A stretch of DNA of 64,000 bases from Platycnemis pennipes (Eukaryota; Arthropoda; Insecta; Odonata; Platycnemididae), in contig OW121846.1 in assembly GCA_933228895.1 (NCBI GenBank), positions 42,178,107-42,242,106 of the forward strand, in the 5' to 3' direction. The notes under the pieces are model-generated. The model made no database searches, was not told where the DNA came from, and saw only the letters and a list, made by a program, of their open reading frames with translations. Below are positions 20,518 through 32,860 of the stretch, piece after piece. Position 1 is the stretch's first letter, and each line of letters begins with the position of its first letter. A program made the position numbers and the translations under genes.

Positions 20518-21395
20518 TTCTATGAGAAAGAAAGTACTAGTACTAGGTATAAATTCAACCAAAACTTGAACTTCCAATAAACATGGAAACCTCCATATTG
20601 GCCATCGTTGTTCGGCACCCGATTTTCGCCTTAAATTTTGCCGAAATATTTCTATAACAGGAATAAAAACTATTATCAATTTCTAATATAACCAATACCT
20701 GAACCTTCCTTTAGCAGGAAACAATCAAATTTCTCCATTGTTGGTAGCGCGCCGGTGAAAGATGTGGTAGGTATGTTTCTGCGATAAGGACAGCTACAGG
20801 GAAAGAATTTTGAATATTAACTTTCCCTAAAACCAGCCTCATCACGAAAGCACCCTTGTTCCTTCGCTAGCCAGCATCTGAGTAGAAGAAGGTGCTGGAA
20901 TATTTCTATGAAAACGAAAAGTACAAGTACCAATTTTTAACATATCTAGTACTTCAAACATGCGTCATCACGGTAACTTTAATATACTCCATTGTTGGTC
21001 AGTGCTCAGGAAGAAAACGTGGCTGTTAGTTTTCTATGGGAAAAAAGTACAAGTACTATTTTTAATTCAAACAATACTTGAACATAGCCATTTCCTGGAA
21101 CCAACTTCATCACAATTACATTAATGTGCCTCTTCATTAGTTAGCATCTGAGTAGAACAGGTTATTATTTTATTTATATGAGATCGATCAGCACAAGTAC
21201 CAGTTCTTAATTCCGCCGTAACTTGAACATCCAATACCCATGGAAACCTCAATAAAGTCCATCAGTGGTCTACCAATTTAGTCTACAATTTTACTGGTAG
21301 GTTTCAATAACAAGACTACATGTACCAATTTCTGACATAATTAATACCTTAACCTTCATCCATCGCAGAATAATTAACTTTCTCTATTGTTGGTC
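20518..21395 (+). repeat. Satellite block duplicated at 24549-25425
   Basis: This stretch and the one 4031 bp to the right differ by only scattered substitutions for roughly the first 770 bp, then more. For example, both contain AGTAGAAGAAGGTGCTGGAA and GAGATCGATCAGCACAAG. It lies at the very left edge of the array, directly against the RTE fragment. Confidence 0.85.
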
Positions 21396-22879
21396 TGCGC
21401 AACAGTGGACAACGAGGCTGGTAGATTTCCATGATAGGTACATATTGAAGACATATTTTTGAATATAACCATTCCATGAAACCAGCTGAATCCCGAGAAA
21501 AATAATATTCTTCTTCGCAGGACAGCATCTGAGTAAAAAAGGTTGTCAGAATATTTCTATGAAAACGATCAGCACAAGCAAGTGTTTTTAATATAACTAA
21601 TGTTTGTGCCGGTCGCCATCACAGAAACATCAATATACTCCATCGTTGGTCATCGCTCAGTAGAAAATGTTGCTCCAACGTTGGTAGCGCGCCAGTGGAA
21701 GAGATGGCAGGTAGACTTATAAAATAAGGAGAACTTCATGGTATAATTTTTACACATAAATATTCCCTGAAAACATCCTCATCACGAAAACATTAATGTC
21801 CTCCTTGGCCAGTCAGCATGTTAGTAGAAAAGGGAGCGATTTCATTAAATGACACCGAGCAAAACAAGTACCAGTTTTTAATGTAAGTCATACTTTAATT
21901 GCTCACGTCATGGAAATATCAAAATACTTCAATGATGGTCTGCACTCGAAAGTAAAACGTGGCTGGAAGATTTCTATGAAAAGTAGAAGTACAAGGACCT
22001 GTGTTTAATACAACAAATGCTTGAACTTCCACCCATCACGGAAGGAAATGTATGCTCAATTGCTTGCCATTATCTCAGTAGAAACAGTAGGTACTATCAC
22101 ATTTTTATGGGAACAATAAAGACAAAAACAATTTAAAAAATATAACAAATAAATGAACATCTTGTAATCACGGAACCTCATTTATTCTCTATGGTTGGTC
22201 AGCGCTCGGGAGGAACTCACAACTGGTAGCATTCTATTATAATAGGAAGTACAAGTACAAGTTTTTAATTCCACCAAAAATTGAACATCCACTACCCATG
22301 GAAATTTCAATAACCTCCAACAGTGGTCTTATAACTTCTTATACAACCAATACCTTAACCTTCATCCATCATCCATGACTGTTCCGTGGATGTTTGGCAA
22401 AGAAAAAAAACGTGACTGGTAGATTTCAGTGAGAAGACTAAGTCCACTAAACTAGACTAAGTAGAATAAGTATCACTAAAAGCCCAATATTTTCAGATGC
22501 TGGTTAGCGCCCGAACATAATAAAAATTTTGCTCGCGGATTTCATTGACAAGAATAATTACTAGCTTAAATTTTTACTACAACAAATACCTGAACCTTCC
22601 TTCAGCAGAGAACACTCAAATTTCTCCATCGTTTGTAGCGCGCCAGTAGGTAGATGTGAGATGATAAGGATAGCTCCAGGGACATAATTTTGAATATCAC
22701 TATTCCCTGAAGCGAGCCTCATCACGAAAACATCAATATGCTCCATCAATGGTCAGCATCTTCGTGGAAAATGTTGCTTTATTTTTCCATGAAAATGAAG
22801 AGTACAAGTACCTTGTTTTAACAAATATAGTACTATAACTCCCCGTATTCACGGAAACTTTAATATACTCCGTCCTTGG

Positions 22880-23880
22880 TCAGCGCCCGGGAAGAAACGT
22901 GGATGTTAGGTCTGTTGGAAGGAAGAAGTACATGTACCATTGTTTAATTTAACCAATACATGAGCCTCAACGTATTACGGTAACGTCAATATTCTCCATC
23001 GATGCTCAGCGCAACAGTGGAAAACGAGGCTGTTAGATTTCTATGATAAATATATATTCAAGATATAATTTTGAATATAACCATTCTTTGAAGCCAGCTA
23101 AATCCAGAAAACATTAACATACCTCCTCGGTGGAAAGTATCTTTGTAGAAAAGCTTGCCAAATTATTTCTAATAAAGTGAACAGCACAAGCAAGAGTTTT
23201 GAATATAACTAATTCTTGTGCCATTCGCCATCACAGAAACATCAATATGCTCCATTGCTGGTCAGCGCTCGGTAGGAAAATGTTGCTCTGGAAAATGTCT
23301 GAGAAAAGAATAAAAACAAGTACCATTGATTAATGTAACCAATACTTGAGCCAAAACCTATCACGCAGACATCATCATTCTCCATCGTTAGTTAGCGCCA
23401 CATCTTAGTCTAAAATTTGCTTGTTGATTTCCATTGCAAGGAGTAATCCAAGTACCAATTTCTAATGTATCCATTACGTAAACCTCCCGTGATGTGATAA
23501 CCATGAATATACTCCACATATGTTAAGCGCATGAGAGAAAAACTAGGCATGTTTATTTCTATGAGAAAAGAAAATACTAGTACCAGGTTTAAATTTAACA
23601 AAAACTTGAACTTCCAATAATCAATGAAGCCTCAATATTGGCCATCGTCGGTCAGCGCCCGTTTTTCTCCCTCAATTTTGCCGGTATATTTCTATGACAG
23701 ATACAAAACTAGCATGAATTTAATACATGCAGCTTCATTAAGCAGAGAACGATCAAATTTCTCCATCGTTGGTAACGCGCCAGTGGATGATGTGGCGGGT
23801 AGATTACTATGATAAGGAGAGAATCATGGTACAATTTTTACATATAACCATTTCCTGAAAGAATCCTCATCACGAAAACA
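22880..23880 (+). repeat. Satellite block duplicated at about 33110-34110
   Basis: The two stretches are offset by about 10233 bp and share long runs of identical text. One example is a 62-codon accidental frame (23624-23812 and 33857-34045) that differs at only three residues. They are more alike than either is to its neighbours. Confidence 0.8.
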
Positions 23881-25921
23881 TTAACCTTCTCCTTCGCTAG
23901 TCAGCATGTAATTAGAAAAAGTTTCCTTTTTATTCATATGACACCTAGCAGCACAAGTACCATTTTTTAATATAACTCATATTTTAATTGCTCACGTCAT
24001 GGACCCACCAAAATACTTTATCGATGGTCAGCACTCGAGAGGAAAACGTGGCTGGAAGAATTCTACGAAAATCAGAAGTACAAGCACCAGTGATTTCAAT
24101 AACAAATGCTTGATCCCATCACGGAAGCAAATGTATTCTCAATCGCTGGCTAGCAGCTCAGAAGAATCAGTAGGTAGTATTACATTTTTATGAGAACGAG
24201 AAGGACAAAAACAAATTAAAAATATATAACTAATAAATTAATATCTTGTTATTACGGAACAATTATTATTCTCGATCGTTGGTCAACGCTCTGGAGCAAC
24301 ACGTAACTGGTAGATTTCTATGATTATAGGAAGTACAAGTACAAGTTTTTAATTCCTCCGAAATTTTAACATCCACTACCCATGGAAACCTCAATATCCT
24401 CTATCAGTGGTCTAGTTGAATTCCATGACAAAGAGTAAACTAAGTACCATTTTTAAATACATCCATTACCTGAACCTCCCCTCATTTGAAATCGATGAAT
24501 ATACTACATGGATGTTCGGCACAGGAGAGAAAAATGTGGCTGGAAGAATTCTATGAGAAAGAAAGTATTAGTACCAGGTATAAATTCAACCAAAACTTGA
24601 ACTTCCAATAAACATTGAAACCTCAATATTGGCCATCGTTGTTCGGAGCCCGATTTTCGCCTTAAATTTTGCCGAAATATTTCTATAACAGGAATAAAAA
24701 CTAGTATCAATTTTTAATATAACCAACACCTGAACCTTCCTTTAGCAGGAAACAATCAAATTTCTCCATCGTTGGTAGCGCGCCGGTGAAAGATGTGGTA
24801 GGTATGTTTCTGCGATAAGGACAGCCACAGGGAAAGAATTTTGAATAATAACTTTCCCTAAAACCAGCCTCATCACGAAAGCACCCTTGTTCCTTCGCTA
24901 GTCAGCATCTGAGTAGAAGAAGGTGCTGGAATATTTCTATGAAAACGAAAAGTACAAGTACCAATTTTTAACATATCTAGTACTTCAAACATGCGTCATC
25001 ACGGTAACTTTAATATACTCCATTGTTGGTCAGTGCTCAGGAAGAAAACGTGGCTATTAGTTTTCTATGAGAAAAAAGTACAAGTACTATTTTTAATTCA
25101 AACAATACTTGAACATAGCCATTTCCTGGAACCAACTTCATCACAATTACATTAATGTGCCTCTTCATTAGTTAGCATCTGAGTAGAACAGGTTATTATT
25201 TTATTTATATGAGATCGATCAGCACAAGTACCAGTTCTTAATTCCGCCGTAACTTGAACATCCAATACCCATGAAAACCTCAATATAGTCCATTAGTGGT
25301 CTACCAATTTAGTCTTCAATTTTGTTGGTATGTTTCTATAACAAAAGTACATGTACCAATTTCTGATATGATTAATACCTCAACCTTCATCATCGCAGAA
25401 TAATTAACTTTCTCCATCGTTGGCCAGCTTATAAGAGAACAGGAAAACGTGGCTGGTAGATTTCTATGGTAAGGAGCGCTTGAAGAAATAATTTTGGATA
25501 CAACAATTCCCTGAAGTCAGCGTCATCACGAAAGATTAATATGCTCCTTCGCTAGTCAGCATTTGAGAATAAAAGGTTGCCAGAATTATTTTATGACAAC
25601 GAGCAGCACAAGTTCAAGTTTTTAACATAACTCATACTTTGATTGCTCACGTTTTGGAAACATCAACATACTACATCGCTGGTAAGCGCTCGAGAGGAGA
25701 ATGTCCCCGGAAGATTTCTATGGGAAGAAGAAGTACAAGCACCGGTGTTTAATATAACAAATACTTGAACCTCAACCCATCAGGGGAGCAGTAGTATGCT
25801 CCAATGCTGCCTAGATCTCAGTAGAATCACTAGGTACTACTACATTTTTATGAGAACGAGAGGGACAAAAACTATTAAAAAAATATAACTAATAAATGAA
25901 CATCTTGTAATCACGGAAATA

Positions 25922-25953
25922 TTACGAGGGTCATCCAGAAAATAAGTTCCGTT
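25922..25953 (+). repeat. Mariner left terminal inverted repeat
   Basis: Thirty-two bases beginning TTACGAGGGTCATCC and exactly complementary to 26916-26947. It would be the binding site of the transposase helix-turn-helix domain. Confidence 0.95.
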
Positions 25954-26087
25954 TTGGTCTGTAAGTTGCTAGGGCTTACGTATATTAAATTCTGGCAACG
26001 TTGTACGAAAGAGGAGAATCTTCCGAATAGAATGAGAGGTGAAGGGCCGCAGTAGCCTTGAAATCACGGTCACAGCAAGTCGTTGAA

Positions 26088-26835
26088 ATGGTGCCCTCGA
26101 CGTCGAGTCCCGCCACCTCTGTGCCTGTTCCGTCTCGAGTCGTTGTCCGCGGAGTGATTCAATTTCTTCATGCACGTGGTTTCAGATCGGTTGAAATTTA
26201 TCAACAGCTTGTTTCTGAGTATAGAGAGGGTGTAATGAGTGAGTCGATGGTGAGGAGATGGATGAGTGGGTGTCACCTGGGTCTCACACTATACCCCAGA
26301 AAACAAATGGCAATCCGTGCAGAGGAAACACACCACCTCCCCAAGTGTGAAAAAATTCAAAGTTGTGAAGTCCACCAGGAAGATCATGGCCTCTGTTTTC
26401 TGGGACCAAAAAGGAATTCTCCTGATTGATTTTTTGCCTCAAGGAGAAACAATTAACGCCTCCCGGTATTGTGAGACCCTGAAGAATATTTGTCGGGTCA
26501 TCCAGAACAAGAGAAGAGGAATGTTGTCCACTGGTGTGTGCCTTCTCCACGACAATGAACGGCCTCACGTCGCTCGTTCCACTACGGAACTTTTGGATCA
26601 TTTCGGTTGGGATTTTCTGACCCATCCACCTTACAGTCCTGACTTGGCCCCTTCAGACTTTCATCTGTTCACCAAAATGAAGGAGGGATTAGCCGGAGAA
26701 CGTTTCACAAGTGACGAGGCAGTAAAAGAAACTGTCACCAAATGGACCAAGGAGGTGGCGGGAAGCTTCTACGAGGAGTGGATTTCAAAGCTCATTTGTC
26801 GGTATACGAAGTGCATTGAGGTTTCCGGAGATTAA
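26088..26835 (+). pseudogene. Mariner transposase, SETMAR-like, with internal deletion
   Basis: The first part (ATG at 26088 to about 26265) encodes the paired-type helix-turn-helix that binds the terminal repeats (RGVIQFLHARGFRSVEIYQQ, then SMVRRW). The reading then jumps frame. The second part (26266-26835) gives TWVSHYTPENKWQSVQRKHT, MASVFWDQKGILLIDFLPQG, LLHDNERPH, HPPYSPDLAPSDFHLF and a normal C terminus. Family transposases have a D,D34D triad. The second and third aspartates are present (residues 96 and 131 of the second frame, 34 residues between them). About 100 residues, including the GDE motif carrying the first aspartate, are lost at the junction. It cannot be catalytic; its ends could still be moved by an intact relative. 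Confidence 0.93.
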
Positions 26836-26915
26836 GTGGAAAAATTATACATGTTATCAAGAACGTTTTCTGTAAGTTTAAATTTTTTCAATAAAGACTC
26901 GATTAATAAGAAAGA

Positions 26916-26947
26916 AACGGAACTTATTTTCTGGATGACCCTCGTAA
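26916..26947 (-). repeat. Mariner right terminal inverted repeat
   Basis: Exact reverse complement of 25922-25953, followed by the TA target duplication at 26948-26949 and then satellite sequence. Confidence 0.95.
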
Positions 26948-28740
26948 TATACTTTTACTATTTACTTTAATAACCTTTGTCTTTGGTAAAGGCTCGTTAG
27001 TAGCACGTGGCTGGTAGGTTTGCATGAGAAGAAGTAAAAGTTCCGGGTGTTATGTAAGCAATTCGTGAATCTCAACCTATCCCGGGAGCATCAATATTCT
27101 CTATCATAAGTCTGCGCCCTATTTCAGTATAAAATGCTACTAGTATATTTCCATGACAAAGAGAAATACAGGAACTATTCTCTAATATATCTATTACCTG
27201 AACCTCCCCTTGTCAAAATTCTCAATCTCTGATCAGCTCAATAGTTAAAGACGTGGCTGGTAGATTTATATGAGAATAGAAAGTAAAAGAACCAGTTTTA
27301 AATTCAGCCAATACCTGAAGTTTCAATAATAACTGAAACCTCAATATTGTCCATCGATTTTTAGCGCCCAATTTTAGGCTAAACTTTTGCTGCTATATCT
27401 CTATGACAGGATTATGTACTTGTATCAATTTTCACGATAACAAAATACCTGAAACTTCCTTCATCAGAGAACACTGAAATTTCTCCACCGTTGGTAATGC
27501 GCCAGTGGAAAACGTGGCACGTAGATTTCTATGATAAGGAGAGCTTCAGGGAAATAAATTCTAGTATAACGATTCTCTAAAACCAGGCTCATCACGGAAA
27601 TATCCTTGCTCCTTCGCTAGTAAGCATCTGAGTAGAACAGTTTGCTAGAATATTTCTATGAAAACGAAAAGTACAAGTACCAATTTTTAACATAAATAGT
27701 ACATGAAACACGCTTCATCACGGAAACTTTAACATACCTCATCGTTGGTCAGCTTTCGGGAAGAAAATGTGGCTGTTAGCTTTCTAAGGGAAGAAAAAGT
27801 ACAAGTACTATTTCTTAATTTAAGCACTTGAATATAACCATTTCCTGAAACCAGCCTTATCACGAAAGCATGAATGTGCCTCTTCGCTAGTTAGCATCTG
27901 AGTAGAACAGGTGCTAGAATATTTCTATAACACTGAGCAGCACAAGTAACAGTTTATAATATAACTCATACCTTAATGACTCAAGTCATGGAAACAAAAA
28001 TATACTCCTTCGCTGGTCAGCGCATGAGAGGAAAACGAGGCTGGAAGATTTCTAAGAGAAAAAGAAGTACAAGCACATATTATAAGTATTTAGTGGACCA
28101 GTGCTTGATATAACAAACGCATGAACCTCAACCCATCATGGAACCATTTGTATGCTCCATCGCTGGCTAGCATCAGAGAAAAATCGGTACTAGTAGATTT
28201 TTATGAGAACGAAAAGGACAAAAAAACATTGTAAAAATATATCCTACAAATGAACATCTTGTTACCGGAAAAAAATTTTATACTCCAATGTCGGTCAGCG
28301 CAGGAGAGGAAAAGGTGTCTGGTAGGTCTCAATGAGAGGAAGAAATAAAAGTACCGGGTGTTAATCGTGAATAATACGTGAACCTCAACCGATCCCGGAA
28401 ACATCAATATTTCTATCGTTGGTCAGCGCCCTATTTTAGTGCAAAACGTTGCCAGTATATTTCGAGAACAAAGAGGAATAAAGGAACCATTTTCTAAAAG
28501 AACCATTACCTGAAACGGCTCACATCTGATGTCCATCGAAATTTTCAATCTCTAATCAGCTAAAGAGTTTAAAACGTGGATGGTAGATTTAAATAAGAAT
28601 TGAAAGTGCAAGTACCAGTTTTTAATTCAACTAATGCTTCAACTTTCATTTACCAAGGAAAACTCAATATTGTCCATCAATTGAAAGCACCCGAATTAAA
28701 TGTTGCTGGTAGATTTCAACAACAAGAGTAAGAACATGGG

Positions 28741-29800
28741 AGCGCTTCAAGGAATAGTTTTGGAAGCAACAATTCCCTGAAGCCAGCCTTCTCACAAAAA
28801 GATTAATATGCTCCTTCTCTAGTCAGCGCCTGAATATAAAAGGTTGTCAGAATATTTTTATGACAACGAGCAGCACAAGTACAAGTTTTTAATATAACTC
28901 ATACTTGGGCAGCTCCATATAATGGAAAAATCAAGATACTCCATAGTTGGTCAGCTCTCAGGAGGAAAATATGGCTGTTAGATTCCTGTGAGAAGAAGAA
29001 CTACAAGTAGCATTGTTTGATGTCAAAATTACTTGAACCTCAACCTATCACGTAAACATCAATAATACCCATATTTGGTAAGGCCAGATTTTAGTCTAAA
29101 ACATAGCTAATTGACTTCCGTGACAAAGAATAGTACAAGTACCAATTAAGGTAACCATTACCGGAACCTCCCCTGCTGTAACACCCATAAACATACTCGG
29201 TAGATGCTCGACGCAGGAGAGAAAAATGTGGCTGGTAGATTTCAGTGTGAACACAAATACATGTACCAGTTTTGAATTCAACCAATATTTGAACTTTTAA
29301 TAATCACTAAAAGCTCAATGTCGTCTAATGATGGTCAGTGCCCGATTACAGTGCAAAATATTCCTGGCAGATTTCAATGACAAGAATAATTACTAGATTC
29401 AATTTTTACTACAACCAATATCTGAACCTTCCTTCAGCAGAAACAATCGAATTTCTCCATCATTGGTAGCGCGTCAGTAGGTAGATGTGAGATGATAAGG
29501 ATAGCTCCAGGGACATAATTTTGAATATCACTATTCCCTGAAGCGAGCCTCATCACGAAAACATCAATATGCTCCATCAATGGTCAGCATCTTCGTAGAA
29601 AAGGTTGCTTTAATATTTCCATGAAAACGAGCAGTTCAGGCACTTTTTTTTAACAAATAGAGTACTTGAACTCCCCGTATTCACGGAAACTTTAATGTAC
29701 TCCGTCCTTGGTCAGCGCTCGGGAAGAAGACGTAGCTGTTAGGTCTGTTAGAAACAAGAAGTATAAGTACCATTGTTTAATTTAAACAATACATGAGCCT
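28741..29800 (+). repeat. Satellite block duplicated at 31803-32860
   Basis: Offset 3062 bp. The two copies are nearly identical over roughly 900-1050 bp, including two overlapping accidental minus-strand frames (29285-29091 and 32347-32153) with identical translations. Shared private text includes ACATAGCTAATTGACTTCCG. The duplication spans seven to eight monomers. Confidence 0.9.
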
Positions 29801-30966
29801 CAACGTATTACGATAACATCGATATTCTCCATCGATGGTCAGCGCAACAGTGGAAAACGAGGCGGTTATATTTCTATGATTAGTACATATTAAAGATATA
29901 ATATTAAATATCACCATTCTCTGAAGCCAGCTAAATCCTGAAAACATTAATATGCTTCTTCGCTGGACAGCATATTTGTAGAAAATGTTGCCAAATTATT
30001 TCTAAGAAAGCGAGCAGCACAAGCTGAGTTTTTAATATAACTAATACTTGTGCCATTCGCCATCTCAGAGACAATATACTCCAATGTTGGTCAGCGCTCG
30101 GTAGGAAAATGTTGCTTCTAAATGTCTGAGAAAAGAAGAAATACAAGTATCATTGTCTAATGTAACCAATACTTGAACCACAATTTATCACGCAGACATC
30201 AATATTCTCCATCTTTGGTCAGCGCCAGAGTTTATCCTAAATTTTTTTTGTTGAATTCCATTACAAAGAGTAATCCAAGTACCAATATTTAATGAATCCA
30301 TTAAGTAAACCTCCCGTGATGAGAGAACAATGAATATACTCCACATATATTAAGCGCATGAGAGAAAAACTAGGCTGGTATATTTCTATGAGAAAAGAAA
30401 ATACTAGTACCAGATTTAAATTTAACCAAAACTGAACTTCCAATAATCGCTGCAGCCTCAATATTGGCCATTGTTGTTGTATAGCACCCGAATTTCGCCT
30501 TAAATGTTGCCGGTATATTTCAATGACAGATACAACAAATAGTATGAATTAATACCTGAACCTTCATTAAGCAGAGAACGATCATATTTCTCCATCGTTG
30601 GTAACATCATAGAGGATGACTTGGCAGGTAGATTTTTATGAAAAGGAGAGCTTCATGGTATAATTTTTACATATAACCATTCCCTGAAAACATCATCATC
30701 ACGAACAAATTAATGCTCTCCTTCGCTAGTCAGCATCTGAATAGAAAAGGGTTGCCATTTTTCATATGACACCGAGCATCACAAGTAATTGTTTTTACTA
30801 TATAACTCATACTTTAAATGCTCACGTCATGGAAACATCAAAATACTTAATCGATGGTCAGCACTTGAGAGGAAAACGTGACTGGAATATTTCTATGAAT
30901 ATTAGAATTACAAGCACCAGTGTTTTATATAACAAATGCTTAATCATCCACCATCAAGACGCAAAA

Positions 30967-31000
30967 GTATGCTCAATAGCTGTTTAGCGATGGAGCATAC
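30967..31000. repeat. Quasi-palindrome within a satellite monomer
   Basis: GTATGCTCAATAGCT (30967-30981) is followed after four bases by AGCGATGGAGCATAC (30986-31000), its reverse complement with two mismatches. The second arm is the inverse of the standard monomer head (GTATGCTCCATCGCT), so the head has been copied in reverse. Confidence 0.8.
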
Positions 31001-31802
31001 AAATGCTCAGAGTAGCATTGAGTTAAACCGGTACTAGTATTTTTATGAGAACGAAAATTACAAAAACACATTCAAAATATATCACATAAATGAACGTCTT
31101 GTAATACCGGAAAAATTATTATACTCCAATATCGGTCAGCGCAGGAGATGAAAACGTGTCTGGTACGTTTCAATGAGAGGAATATATAAAAGTACCGGGT
31201 GTTAATCGTGAATAATACGTGAACCTCAACCGATCCCGGAAACATCAATATTCTCTATCGTTGGTCATCGCCCTATTTCAGTGTAAAACGTGGACAGTAT
31301 ATTTCGAGGACAAAGAGGAATTAAGGAACCGTTTTCTAAAAGAACCATTACCTGAATCGGCTCTCATCTGATGTCCATCAAAATTCTCAATCTCCAATCA
31401 GCTCAAGAGTTTAAAACGTGTATGGTAGATTTAAATAAGTTTTGAAAGTACAAGAACCAGTTTTTAATTCAACTAATGCTTGAACTTTCATTTATCAAGG
31501 AAAACTCAATATCGTCCATCACGTGAAATCGCCCGCATTCAGTCTTAAAGGTTGCTGGTAGATTTAAATAACAGGAGTAAGTACATGCACCAATTTCTTA
31601 AATAACCAATATCTTAACCTTCATCGTCGGAGAATAAATAATTTCCTCCATCGCTTTCCTGTAACAAGAGTAAGTGCAAGTACGAACTTCTTATACAACC
31701 AATACCTTAACTTTCATCCATCGCAGATTAATTAACTTTTTCCATCGTTGGCAAGCTTAACAGAAAACAGGAAAACGTGGCTGATAGATTGCTATTATAA
31801 GC

Positions 31803-32860
31803 AGCGCTTCAAGAAATAGTTTTGGATACAACAATTCCCTAAAGCCAGCCTCCTCACAAAAAGATTAATATGCTCCTTCTCTAGTCAGCGCCTGAATATA
31901 AAAGGTTGTCAGAATATTTTTATGACAACGAGCAGCACAAGTACAAGTTTTTAATATAACTCATACTTGGGCAGCTCCATATAATGGAAAAATCAAGATA
32001 CTCCATAGTTGGTCAGCTCTCAGGAGGAAAATATGGCTGTTAGATTCCTGTGAGAAGAAGAACTACAAGTAGCATTGTTTGATGTCAAAATTACTTGAAC
32101 CTCAACCTATCACGTAAACATCAATAATACCCATATTTGGTAAGGCCTGATTTTAGTCTAAAACATAGCTAATTGACTTCCGTGACAAAGAATAGTACAA
32201 GTACCAATTAAGGTAACCATTACCGGAACCTCCCCTGCTGTAACACCCATAAACATACTCGGTAGATGCTCGACGCAGGAGAGAAAAATGTGGCTGGTAG
32301 ATTTCAGTGTGAACACAAATACATGTACCAGTTTTGAATTCAACCAATATTTGAACTTTTAATAATCACTAAAAGCTCAATGTCGTCTAATGATGGTCAG
32401 TGCCCGATTACAGTGCAAAATATTCCTGGCAGATTTCAATGACAAGAATAATTACTAGATTCAATTTTTACTACAACCAATATCTGAACCTTCCTTCAGC
32501 AGAAACAATCGAATTTCTCCATCATTGGTAGCGCGTCAGTAGGTAGATGTTAGATGATAAGGATAGATCCAGGGACATAATTTTGAATATCACTATTCCC
32601 TGAAGCGAGCCTCATCACGAAAACATCAATATGCTCTTTCAATGGTCAGCATCTTCATGGAAAAGGTTGCTTTAATATTTCCATGAAAATGAGGAGTACA
32701 AGTACCTTGTTTTAACAAATATAGTACTTGAACTCCCCGTATTCACGGAAACTTTAATGTACTCCGTCCTTGGTCAGCGCCCGGGAAGAAGACGTGGCTG
32801 CTAGGTCTGTTGGAAAGAAGAAGTACAAGTACCATTGTTTAACGTAACCAATACATATTA
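31803..32860 (+). repeat. Second copy of the 28741-29800 block
   Basis: See the first copy; offset 3062 bp. Small differences are concentrated at the left end and after about 32690. Confidence 0.9.

Larger units (their letters stand above)
25922..26947 (+). mobile_element. Mariner element, internally deleted, inserted in the satellite
   Basis: The 1026-bp element has perfect 32-bp terminal inverted repeats (25922-25953 and 26916-26947, starting TTACGAGGGTCATCC). It is flanked by TA on both sides (25920-25921 and 26948-26949), the target duplication expected for Tc1/mariner. A transposase remnant lies inside, followed by AATAAA at 26890-26895. Perfect ends suggest a fairly recent arrival compared with the decayed retroelements. 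A full-length relative would be about 1.3 kb, so about 0.3 kb is missing within the gene. Confidence 0.96.
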
